From the NCBI GenBank assembly GCA_030671905.1, contig DAOVHK010000014.1, positions 1 to 19,263 on the forward strand: DNA of 19,263 nt, read 5' to 3'. A model generated the notes under the pieces. That model made no database searches, was not told the DNA's origin, and was given only the letters and a program-made list of their open reading frames with translations. The position numbers and the translations under genes are program-made. Of the stretch, positions 1-7,267 are shown piece after piece (positions within the stretch are counted from its first letter, which is position 1; every line of letters starts with the position of its first letter). The stretch is from Clostridia bacterium. Its GTDB lineage: Bacteria > UBA6262 > WVXT01.

Positions 1-970
1 ACTTTATCGGATAAATAAACAACGCCTTTATGGAAATAAAAAAACCTACAAAGAAACAAAAACTATAAAGCAAAGGAGTGGTGGCAATTATCCATTTAAG
101 ATTATAGTACCACAGTGTTAGTGGGACACCTCGACCATAAAATTTTGCTGTGGCTGCAAGTGACTCAAAAAAATTACCGATTGGATTCTCCCATAGTAAA
201 GGCCAAAAAAGAACGGTGAATGCAATCAATAAAAGTGCGTATACAGGAATAGTTTTAATAATTTTTTTTATTTCTTCCTTGTATCCTCTAAATCTTAATA
301 AATCTGTGGCGAAAAAGATGAATGTACATAAAGGAAAAATGACTCCTACCGCATGAATATCAATCAAAATAGCACAAGTTAACGCATGAAAAACAGCTCT
401 GGGAAAAGTCTTTTTCTCAAAGTATCTTATTAAAGTATACGTACTTATTGTATAAAAAGATAAAAAAGGAATGTCTACTGAATTATAAAAAGAATGGGAG
501 AATATTCTGGGATGTAAAATCAGAAATAAACTTCCCAGCAATCCAATTTTCCAGCTTTTAAAATGAAATTTGCATAATAGATAAAAAAAGAACGCGCTTA
601 AATAAAATAGCAGAAAAGTAAACAAGTGCCGCATAAGAAGGATATCCCTTGAATCAGTAAGATTTAGTAATTTCTTTTTAACAAAAACTAAAAATAGCTC
701 AAAAGCAGGTCCGTGAGTCCAATCGTGCCTATACTTCTTATTGATAGGAGCAGGAGGGAAGCCTTTAGATGTAAAATCACGAATATAACCATACCAGCGT
801 TCCCCAAACTGTTGATTGAGATATTCATCGCTATGAACACCGTAATCATTAAATATATTTAGACCTATGAAAAGAAACCCCAGGAAGAAGAGAAACACAA
901 TAACCTTTTTGTTGTTTTCAATTAATTTCAAGAACAACTTCTTTGCACCTCTGACAATTCCACCTCTCAC
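1..970 (-). CDS. GT-C (GT39/ArnT-like) membrane glycosyltransferase, 3' part cut by window edge
   Basis: An open minus-strand frame of about 320 codons runs off the left edge without a stop. It encodes a polytopic membrane protein. After the first membrane segment comes an acidic luminal motif (HSDEYLNQQFG), then a long hydrophilic loop and several further hydrophobic segments. The stretch LHPRIFSHSFYNSVDIPF resembles the conserved region of GT39/PMT-like transferases, which use polyprenyl-phosphate sugars as donors. These enzymes sit in the inner membrane with the active site facing the periplasm. The start is uncertain: GTG at 970 follows a TAA in the same frame, and another GTG lies at 898. 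An in-frame ATG at 1033 sits 9 codons upstream of that TAA, so the original N-terminus may have been lost by a nonsense change. The gene is strongly AT-rich (12 G/C in bases 241-300). Family call is good; the sugar and acceptor are unknown. Confidence 0.7.
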   Translation of the reverse strand, partial: MRGGIVRGAKKLFLKLIENNKKVIVFLFFLGFLFIGLNIFNDYGVHSDEYLNQQFGERWYGYIRDFTSKGFPPAPINKKYRHDWTHGPAFELFLVFVKKKLLNLTDSRDILLMRHLFTFLLFYLSAFFFYLLCKFHFKSWKIGLLGSLFLILHPRIFSHSFYNSVDIPFLSFYTISTYTLIRYFEKKTFPRAVFHALTCAILIDIHAVGVIFPLCTFIFFATDLLRFRGYKEEIKKIIKTIPVYALLLIAFTVLFWPLLWENPIGNFFESLAATAKFYGRGVPLTLWYYNLKWIIATTPLLYSFCFFVGFFISIKALFIYPIK

Positions 971-1071
971 GAATTTGGGGACACAATTTTCAATTATTCT
1001 TTTTTATATTTTTTCTCTAGAAGAGTCGTCCATCTTAATAGCCTATCTCTTTTTTCGCTATGTTTAAATAG

Positions 1072-1152
1072 TTAATAATTTTTCACCCATGATGTAAAGT
1101 ATCTTTTTGCCAATGAAAGAAAGAAGATTATTTCTTGCAGAGACCTTATTTT
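1072..1152 (-). pseudogene. Orphan 3' tail of a second radical SAM gene
   Basis: Reading the minus strand gives SLQEIIFFLSLAKRYFTSW and then VKNY and a TAA stop at 1072-1074. The intact radical SAM protein encoded at 4868-6295 ends in SLQEIIFFLSLAKRYFKLW and then VNKS. At DNA level 1095-1143 matches 4891-4939 at 48 of 49 positions. Upstream of about 1152 the similarity ends and a TAA appears in frame near 1187, so no functional gene is attached. The simplest reading is the remnant of a paralogous radical SAM gene whose 5' part was lost when neighbouring genes were inserted or recombined. Confidence 0.75.
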
Positions 1153-1203
1153 AAGAGGAGAAAACCCTTTTAGATAACCTTTTCTTTACCAATCGGTTAT
1201 AAA

Positions 1204-2694
1204 TCAATCTCTTCCAAACTCCTCTTTAAGCTTAAAGACCTTTATCCGTTGGTATTTGAACTCTGGCGGTGTAATATCAGTGTAACGGGCAGCCAGCCAT
1301 TGTCTGCTGCCGAGAGGACGGCGGCGTGAAAGGAGGATAATTGAAGGCCAGGTATCATTCTTGACTGGTCTGAATATATCAGTTCCCATTTTGTGGGCGA
1401 TGAAATCATCGTAATATCCGAAAAAGGAGCCGTATTTCATCCAATTTTCGGCATGGTTGAAGGCCAGTAAATGGGCGCAGCCAATCGCATAAACGCTTTC
1501 GTTGTCTTCGAGAAACTGTCCCACTGTTGCTGCCAGTCGGTACTGGTCAGAAAGTGTGTATGGAAATTTGGTTTTGGCAGGACCTATTATAATCAGCGCC
1601 AAGAGAAAAAACAAACAGAACCCAGATGCTATATAATTGAACTTGCGTCTTAGTATAACTGAGATATCCTCAATAGAGCGGTCGAGTGTCCATCCAGACA
1701 TGATTGCCGTGAATGGTAAAACAAAAAATATATCAGGGCACCACTGATGGTCATAGTATGTGAAAGCTAGTGTGCCATACATGCATAGATGAAAGTACAA
1801 CCACCCTGCCTCTTTCTTAACGAAGGAGGAAATACTCTGCGTGCTTCGAAAGACGCGAATCCAATACCTTATCAGGCCATACGCAAAAATGATGGGAAGA
1901 ATATTAAATCTTCCAAAGCCCGCTATCCAGATTCTCTTAAGTTCAAGAAATAATTTCATATAACCTCCAAAAGGATGTAATTTAAACCTAGCAGGAAAGT
2001 AATAGGCCTGTTTGAGCTGTTCCCACAGGGAACTGGTAAAAATGAAATATGCCTCATACACGAGAATTGGAAGAATTGCCCCCAGAACAGCTAATCCAAT
2101 GTTGTGGAATCGCTTGGGATAAAGGGCAAGCACAATCACGAGTATGCCTAACATGAGTAGCGATGGTTGCCAGCAAAGGAAGCTCAGGGACGCACACAGA
2201 CCAGCCCAGAACGGTTTTCTCCTGCAAAAGAGAAGGATGGTTAATAGCATAAATAGGATTATGAACACTTTTGACCGACACCCCTGGGCACTATGGATGA
2301 TGTAGGCTGGAAAGGAAAGCATTGACAAGGCAGCGAAGGCTGACGTCCTGAGGCTTTTCGTCAGGTGGTAGGACAACAACCAAATCAGTCCAATTGAGGC
2401 AGCAAAAATACTCACAGAGAGGATGCGTGCAGAGATAAGGTCGGAAATGCCAACGACACGGCCGACATAAATAGCCATACCTGAAAGTAGTGTGGTCAAT
2501 GAATTCTCTATATCGAAATAGCTTTTGTGGGGTGGAAAGCTTGACGCAACTCGCTCCGAAATATAAAAATAGTGCTGATTGTCACCTAACAAAGGTAGTT
2601 CATGAATACCGTAGCAAAATGCTACTCCTACTGCCACAAAAGCAAAAAGTAAAAAGCAGAGGAATTGCTGTCGTGTGGAGATATATGTTTTCAT
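1204..2694 (-). CDS. GT-C-type polytopic membrane glycosyltransferase
   Basis: This 496-residue protein has an N-terminal membrane segment (about residues 12-30). A luminal loop follows with a Gly-Asp and aromatic/His-rich motif (LLGDNQHYFYISERV), then roughly ten hydrophobic segments and a hydrophilic C-terminal domain of about 100 residues. That layout matches GT39/DolP-mannose-type GT-C transferases acting on lipid-linked sugar donors at the inner membrane. Its ATG overlaps the TGA of the upstream methyltransferase pseudogene (ATGA), so the two were once translationally coupled. Base composition is clearly higher in GC than its neighbours: hand counts give 35/60 at 1261-1320 and 28/60 at 2101-2160, against 12/60 and 16/60 in samples of adjacent genes. 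This suggests a separate origin. The exact substrate cannot be read from sequence, and the family assignment rests on topology and loop motif. Confidence 0.65.
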   Translation of the reverse strand: MKTYISTRQQFLCFLLFAFVAVGVAFCYGIHELPLLGDNQHYFYISERVASSFPPHKSYFDIENSLTTLLSGMAIYVGRVVGISDLISARILSVSIFAASIGLIWLLSYHLTKSLRTSAFAALSMLSFPAYIIHSAQGCRSKVFIILFMLLTILLFCRRKPFWAGLCASLSFLCWQPSLLMLGILVIVLALYPKRFHNIGLAVLGAILPILVYEAYFIFTSSLWEQLKQAYYFPARFKLHPFGGYMKLFLELKRIWIAGFGRFNILPIIFAYGLIRYWIRVFRSTQSISSFVKKEAGWLYFHLCMYGTLAFTYYDHQWCPDIFFVLPFTAIMSGWTLDRSIEDISVILRRKFNYIASGFCLFFLLALIIIGPAKTKFPYTLSDQYRLAATVGQFLEDNESVYAIGCAHLLAFNHAENWMKYGSFFGYYDDFIAHKMGTDIFRPVKNDTWPSIILLSRRRPLGSRQWLAARYTDITPPEFKYQRIKVFKLKEEFGRD

Positions 2695-3528
2695 AGCCTC
2701 TTTAACTCTATTGTCATAAACATTCCGATATAATTATTCAGTGGTATTAAAATCCATTCGATACCCTTAATCATATTATAGGTAAAAGATGGCAAAAACT
2801 GCCGAAAAGATAACCCACCACTGATTATATAGTGCAAAGGTGTATGATTTTTCAGTTTTACGATTCGAAGTGCTGGAAAATCTTTTTCAAATTGCGTTCT
2901 ATCGCAATAAAAGATAATCTATAGAATTGCTAGATTAGCTAAAGAAAGGGGTCTTCCTTTCTCAAAACCCCAATTCAAGCTGTGTCCGGATGTATAGGAT
3001 TAGGACATAGCCTGAATTTTATGTCAAAAGTTTCGTAATGAAAATTTCGATTAATAAACCGGCTTCAGGGTGAGCCTGCTGGTTTTATCATAATTGTTTT
3101 TCCACCTCGTTTTAGGCATCTCTAGATTTCTTTGAAAAAGCCTCGCGCATTATGAATGTGATGCAAGACATTTATCATAAAAAAGCAGAGACAGCGCTAT
3201 CTTTAAACGGCATTTTAAGTGCGGAAAAAAACCATGTCCATTCCAGGGATATCCTTAATATCAGAGGTAACCACATTAGGCATAATCTTTTTAATACCCC
3301 CCCGCTCCCTAATTCAACAGATAGGCCTTTATCTCCTTTATCTGATATTGATGACTTAAACTGATTATAAAAATCTATATAAAGTTTTTTAAGAAATAGC
3401 TTCTTTTGAATAATTTCTCTATGTAGTAATAGAGCGGCATTAATATCATCCCAATTGGATATCTTTTTTGCTTCAGTTAGTTTTAGCCAGTCTATAATTT
3501 TTATCACTCCTTTATGCCCTTTTTTCAT
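2691..3528 (-). pseudogene. Decayed class I SAM-dependent methyltransferase
   Basis: Pieces of one methyltransferase of about 279 codons are spread over all three minus frames in order. They are an N-terminal part (IIDWLKLTEAKKISNWDDIN), the SAM-binding motif I (LSVELGSGG), MPNVVTSDIKDIPGMDM in the next frame, then FSALKMPFKDSAVSAF, MINVLHHIHNARGFFKEI and CLKRGGKTIMI. The C-terminal part contains FPALRIVKLKNHTPLHYIIS and ends with GMFMTIELKRL and a TGA. Frame changes fall at homopolymers: a T-run at 3288-3292, an A-run at 3225-3231 and an A-run at 3179-3184 (plus-strand view). One more lies between about 2955 and 3040. In-frame stops occur at 3122-3124, 3065-3067 and 2919-2921. With this many lesions, a non-functional gene is much likelier than sequencing error. 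It lies between the sulfotransferase-like gene and the GT-C gene, so it probably once methylated a glycan or lipid precursor. Confidence 0.85.
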
Positions 3529-3547
3529 CTTCTTTTGACCCTATCGG

Positions 3548-4801
3548 CTAAGGAAGTCTATCTAGAATATCAGGAGAGAATCTTTGCATACGGTAGATTG
3601 TAGCTTTCATAGTTGTGGCTACGTAATCTTTTTTTGGCTTAATTGAAGGGTTCCAGAATTCCCATACCTTCTCTCCTTTTCTGGTTACCTCAAACACATG
3701 CCCTTTATCGCTTTCAGTGATGAGTACATTGCCATTAGGCAGCGCATAAGCGCCGCCCCGGCCAAAACTATAAAATGATTCTGGCGGGTCTGCTTTGTAT
3801 TCCCAAACAATTCCCTTGGTAATCGGATCTAGTTCAACCACTCTTGAGTACTTCCTATACGAGCCGTTGTCAAAGATCAAGATGTTGCCATTATCTAAAA
3901 CTGATGGGTGGTGTTGTTTCTCTAATTCTCCCTGCCCCCAGCTCCATATAACCTTCTCTTTTTCAACATCTACGATGGCTATAAGGTTTAGGTCACATAA
4001 AGAAAGTAAAACATCACCCTCCTTTGCCACTCCAATATTCCTGTTAATCACTTCAACAGTATTGACATGGAAAAAAGTAATAAATTTTTTATTCCTATCA
4101 AGTTGTTTCTGGATCAAGATTCTACTTCTTTCAGAGAAGAGTTCCTTCTTGAATAATTTTGAGAAAGGCAATATTTTCTTTACTTTTCTTTTTGAATCCA
4201 ATATTATTAGAGCCTGATCCTTAAAATTCGTTATTATTCTATCATAATAACGAAGCTTAGAGATTGGTCTGTGAATAAGAGCATAGATATCATCATTATC
4301 TGCAATCCAGAAATCATGATGAAAGCCATTACCTTTTTTATCTTTCCATTCAACTTCGCCTTTACGATTTAACTTCAAAAGTTTTGGTTGGACTAAGAGC
4401 AGAAACCCCTGTTGATAAGGTTTTAATATATCGAAATAACGATGTGGTTCTTTAATATCGAATGTATGGATTATCCTCCCCTGCATATCCATAAAAATTA
4501 TTTTCCTAGCGCCGAAATGATTGCTATATACGTTGATGCCTTTGTATGATTTATCAGGCTCGTAAAGGGTAACCCCTATTTTGTTTTTATTTTCTTCTGA
4601 TACCTTTGTCCATGCCACATATCCTAAAGATTTCAGTCTTTCAATATTAGATTGGGCATTGATTTCTTCCCGTTCTCTTTTTAAAGCGAAGATGCCGAAT
4701 AAAGATAATCCTATAACCACTGCAATAACAAGAGAGCAAATCAGCAGAAACGTTCTCGATCTCTTTTTTGCCATTTTAAATAAAAATTTGATTCTTTTCA
4801 C
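3548..4801 (-). CDS. Membrane-anchored arylsulfotransferase (ASST)-like beta-propeller protein
   Basis: The 417-residue product has a basic N-terminus and one membrane segment (about residues 17-40), followed by a soluble domain placed outside the cytoplasm. The domain is built of repeated beta-propeller blades with recurring phrases such as KLNRKGEVEW, LDPITKGIVWEY and VTRKGEKVWEF. Histidine motifs typical of arylsulfotransferase/ASST-type propellers are present: HHDFWIADNDD (H161, H162), FFHVNTVEVI (H245) and HHPSVLDNGNILIFDNG (H297, H298). ASST enzymes move sulfate between phenolic esters through a histidine, but many homologues are uncharacterised and may only share the fold. The gene starts with GTG at 4801; an ATG nine codons later (4774) would still keep the anchor. 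In a glycan cluster it could modify a surface molecule. Fold is likely, activity unproven. Confidence 0.7.
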   Translation of the reverse strand: MKRIKFLFKMAKKRSRTFLLICSLVIAVVIGLSLFGIFALKREREEINAQSNIERLKSLGYVAWTKVSEENKNKIGVTLYEPDKSYKGINVYSNHFGARKIIFMDMQGRIIHTFDIKEPHRYFDILKPYQQGFLLLVQPKLLKLNRKGEVEWKDKKGNGFHHDFWIADNDDIYALIHRPISKLRYYDRIITNFKDQALIILDSKRKVKKILPFSKLFKKELFSERSRILIQKQLDRNKKFITFFHVNTVEVINRNIGVAKEGDVLLSLCDLNLIAIVDVEKEKVIWSWGQGELEKQHHPSVLDNGNILIFDNGSYRKYSRVVELDPITKGIVWEYKADPPESFYSFGRGGAYALPNGNVLITESDKGHVFEVTRKGEKVWEFWNPSIKPKKDYVATTMKATIYRMQRFSPDILDRLP

Positions 4802-4867
4802 AGCAAACAGTTACCTCTCAATTAATAGCCATCCGTGAATAAATCATATTTTTAGGATCTGATCTTT

Positions 4868-6295
4868 TTAGCTCTTATTTACCCAAAGCTTAAAGTATCT
4901 TTTTGCCAATGAAAGAAAGAAGATTATCTCTTGCAGAGATTTTATCTTGATAAGCGTTTTTAAAATTTTACGAGGATGGAGATAAAAATTCTTAATCATC
5001 TTTTCTCTTAACGCCATAACTTCTTGAGCAGATAGGTGGGGTGTGTTGATTATCGAGAAATTTTGTTCAAACATAGACCAATCGTTATATTTCAGCCAGC
5101 CAAGCTTTTTTGATTCATCATATAAAGGAGACCCGGGGAATGGAACATAGCAATAAACCTGTATGTAATCTGGGTCCAATTTTTTTAACAGTTTTATAGT
5201 ATTTAAAATATCGCCTTTTGTTTCTCCGGGATAACCCACAATAACATGGCCTGTCACTTCCATACCAACTCTTTCTGTAAGCTCTACCGCCTTTTCTATG
5301 TCTTTTATTGTTATATTTTTTCTCATTAAATCCAATATTCTTTGTGTTCCAGATTCAATACCATACCCGATTATCCAGCAGCCAGCTTTTTTCATAACCT
5401 CTAAAAGCTCTTTATCCACCATATCAACCCTTGCGTTGCAAACCCATTTTACACCCGGGACTTCATTTATAAGACCCTGGGAAATATTGTACATATGTCG
5501 CCTATCAGAAATTCCATTTTCAAACCAAAACAGAAAATCATTTATGTTGTATTTTTCTCTCACATATTTGATTTCATCCACAATCTTACGCCAAGATCTA
5601 AAGCGTGCCTTTTTCCCATAAAAAGTCCCGGCTGCGCAGAATTTGCAGGAATAAGGACAGCCTCTTCCAGTCAAAACGAGCAAAAAAGGGTGATTTGTTA
5701 TAGGAAGTCTATATCCACCTAAATTAATGAGGTTCCATGCAGGATATGGTAGTTCATCTAGATTTTCGATAAAAGGTCTTTTCTCGTTGTAAATTATTTC
5801 ATTATTGACTTTATATATTAACCCTTTTACCTCACTTATTGGGCGTCCATCTCTTAAACTCACCGCCAAATCTCTAAGGGTATATTCCGGTTCTCCGTTA
5901 ACAATGAATTCTACGTTAGGATTTTCCTTAAATACCACCTCCGGCAAAGCGGTAACATGAATGCCAAAGAAAACTGTCTTTATGTTTTTATCTATTTCTT
6001 TTGTCACATTGGCTACTTTTAAATCGCCGTCAATTGAAGGCGTAGATGTATTAACAACAACTAAATTTGGCCTGAAATCTTGAATTATATGTTTTAGCTG
6101 TTTGAAACTTATACCGTCGTTAGAGCAATCTTTCAGGCTTACCTTAAAACCGGCTTCTCTTAAAATAGCTGCGATTAAGGCAAGGGTAAGCGGCGCCCAG
6201 CTTGTACCCCAAGCCTCTTGCCTCTGCATGCAACGGCCTTCCCTTGTTATTCTAACATTATCGACTACTGGAGGATTTAATATTAGTACATTCAT
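4868..6295 (-). CDS. B12-binding-domain radical SAM protein
   Basis: The 475-residue product starts with a Rossmann-like cobalamin-binding domain (MNVLILNPPVVDN, then LTLALIAAILREAGF, about residues 1-150). A radical SAM barrel follows with the Cx3Cx2C iron-sulfur motif in GRGCPYSCKFCAAG (C213, C217, C220 counted from the ATG at 6295). GYGIESGTQRIL and GHVIVGYPGET are further typical core motifs. The domain order matches BchE-like/class B radical SAM enzymes that methylate or rearrange unreactive carbons; substrates vary widely. A TTG four codons upstream (6307) is possible, but the ATG restores the usual NVLILNPP opening. It follows the GT2 gene by about 20 bases, probably in one transcript. 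The last 20 codons are duplicated as an orphan fragment near 1072-1152. The reaction is unknown. Confidence 0.85.
   Translation of the reverse strand: MNVLILNPPVVDNVRITREGRCMQRQEAWGTSWAPLTLALIAAILREAGFKVSLKDCSNDGISFKQLKHIIQDFRPNLVVVNTSTPSIDGDLKVANVTKEIDKNIKTVFFGIHVTALPEVVFKENPNVEFIVNGEPEYTLRDLAVSLRDGRPISEVKGLIYKVNNEIIYNEKRPFIENLDELPYPAWNLINLGGYRLPITNHPFLLVLTGRGCPYSCKFCAAGTFYGKKARFRSWRKIVDEIKYVREKYNINDFLFWFENGISDRRHMYNISQGLINEVPGVKWVCNARVDMVDKELLEVMKKAGCWIIGYGIESGTQRILDLMRKNITIKDIEKAVELTERVGMEVTGHVIVGYPGETKGDILNTIKLLKKLDPDYIQVYCYVPFPGSPLYDESKKLGWLKYNDWSMFEQNFSIINTPHLSAQEVMALREKMIKNFYLHPRKILKTLIKIKSLQEIIFFLSLAKRYFKLWVNKS
4891..4939. repeat. Direct repeat shared with 1095-1143
   Basis: These 49 bases occur again at 1095-1143 in the same orientation with a single mismatch (C at 4928, T at 1132). 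They include 37 identical bases in a row. Here they form the 3' end of the intact radical SAM gene. The other copy is attached to no gene. About 3.8 kb separates the two copies, so recombination between them could delete or duplicate the intervening block. Confidence 0.9.
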
Positions 6296-6314
6296 GATAA
6301 TTGTCAATCACTTT

Positions 6315-6995
6315 TTAAAAAAGATTTTTTACTAAAGAATAAATATATCTAAACCAGACTTTTTTTAGAACAATAGCAGAAGTTCCATGCTTTCTTTCAT
6401 ATTCGTGACTTGGTATTTCACCAATTTTGCAACCCTTTTTAAGAGATTTCATAACCATCTCCTGTTCAATAGTGGTTATATTCTCTTTTAAGTTTAAAGA
6501 TTTAGCCACGCTTGCTTTTATAGCCCTAAAACCGTTCTGGACATCTGTTAGTTTTTGCCTCCACCTTAAATTAATCAAAAGATTTATTATTATGCTTCCC
6601 AGAAGCCGCATACATTTATCGATATCTCCCTGCAACTCATCACTTCCTCCCTTACCTCGCGAGGCTATTACCATATCTACTCCATCCTTAAGCCCTATAG
6701 GTGCAACAAGTTTGGGAATATCTCTTGCATCATGAGAGCCGTCAGCATCTATAAGAACTATGATATCCCCTTGAGCTTTCTCTATACCCACCCTAACAGC
6801 TTTACCTTTTCCTGTTCCACTATCTGGGAAAACTTTTGCTCCTTCTTCCTCGGCAATTTTTCTGGTAGCATCTTGAGAATTTCCATCTATTACTAAAACC
6901 TCAAAAGCATACTTTTTAGCTTCTTTTATTATATCTCCTATAGTAGGTGCCTCATTTTTAGCAGGTATAACTACAGATACCTTTACATTCTCCAT
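6315..6995 (-). CDS. DPM1-like family 2 glycosyltransferase (polyprenyl-phosphate sugar synthase type)
   Basis: This 226-residue protein begins with the GT2 opening VKVSVVIPAKNEAPTIGDII. It carries VLVIDGNSQDAT and the metal/nucleotide-binding DAD motif (D83-A84-D85) in IVLIDADGSHDARDIP, then QNGFRAIKAS and ERKHGTSAI. This matches the dolichol-phosphate-mannose synthase branch, which transfers a sugar from a nucleotide donor to a polyprenyl phosphate on the cytoplasmic face. No C-terminal membrane segments follow, so it is the short soluble form. Such enzymes commonly make the lipid-linked donor for GT-C transferases like those encoded at 1-970 and 1204-2694. The ATG at 6995 has an upstream AAGGA and is the first gene after a 272-base spacer with a candidate promoter. 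The sugar (mannose, glucose or other) is not determined. Confidence 0.85.
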   Translation of the reverse strand: MENVKVSVVIPAKNEAPTIGDIIKEAKKYAFEVLVIDGNSQDATRKIAEEEGAKVFPDSGTGKGKAVRVGIEKAQGDIIVLIDADGSHDARDIPKLVAPIGLKDGVDMVIASRGKGGSDELQGDIDKCMRLLGSIIINLLINLRWRQKLTDVQNGFRAIKASVAKSLNLKENITTIEQEMVMKSLKKGCKIGEIPSHEYERKHGTSAIVLKKVWFRYIYSLVKNLF

Positions 6996-7127
6996 AATAT
7001 AATCATCCTTCTTGGATGTTATAATGCTTTTGATTTAATTTGTTTCTTCAGTTTACTTAATATTTCTTTTATAAATTTATTGATTCCTAAAATAAACCAT
7101 ACCTATGCGTTCTTGTTTTCTTTTAAT

Positions 7128-7157
7128 ATTATACATATAACGCAAAGTAATTTGCAA
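7128..7157 (-). promoter_or_regulatory. Candidate sigma-70 promoter for the glycan operon
   Basis: On the minus strand TTGCAA (7152-7157) and a perfect TATAAT (7128-7133) are separated by 18 bases. They lie 133 bases upstream of the GT2 start. This is the only good match I see in the 6996-7267 spacer, which otherwise is AT-rich and holds no gene. An AT-rich spacer produces chance matches easily. Confidence 0.4.
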
Positions 7158-7243
7158 CAAAGAATTAGCTTTTGTTAGTGTCAAGAACTTTGGGGATTCT
7201 TTGCTTGAACTAAAGCGGAAGTTTGGGGCATAATCTGATTCCT

Positions 7244-7263
7244 CTATGTGCTAAAGCACATAG
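7244..7263. repeat. Perfect 8-bp hairpin with TAAA loop
   Basis: CTATGTGC and GCACATAG flank a TAAA loop, four bases downstream of the stop of the FadL-like gene. A run of five T follows on the plus strand only. On the coding (minus) strand the hairpin has no T-tract after it, so it is not a classic terminator for the adjacent gene. It shares its loop design with the palindromes at 10494-10511 and 14419-14469. Confidence 0.6.
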
Positions 7264-7267
7264 CTTT

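Noticed and set aside
3152..3364. Plus-strand open frame of 70 codons
   Set aside because: It is antisense to the decayed methyltransferase, whose peptide pieces are readable on the minus strand.
3795..4217. Plus-strand open frame of 140 codons
   Set aside because: It is the complement of the arylsulfotransferase-like gene, without a ribosome site or recognisable domain.
6996..7267. Small gene or RNA gene in the 272-base spacer
   Set aside because: No coding frame with a ribosome site and no tRNA-like cloverleaf was seen, only a possible promoter and one hairpin.
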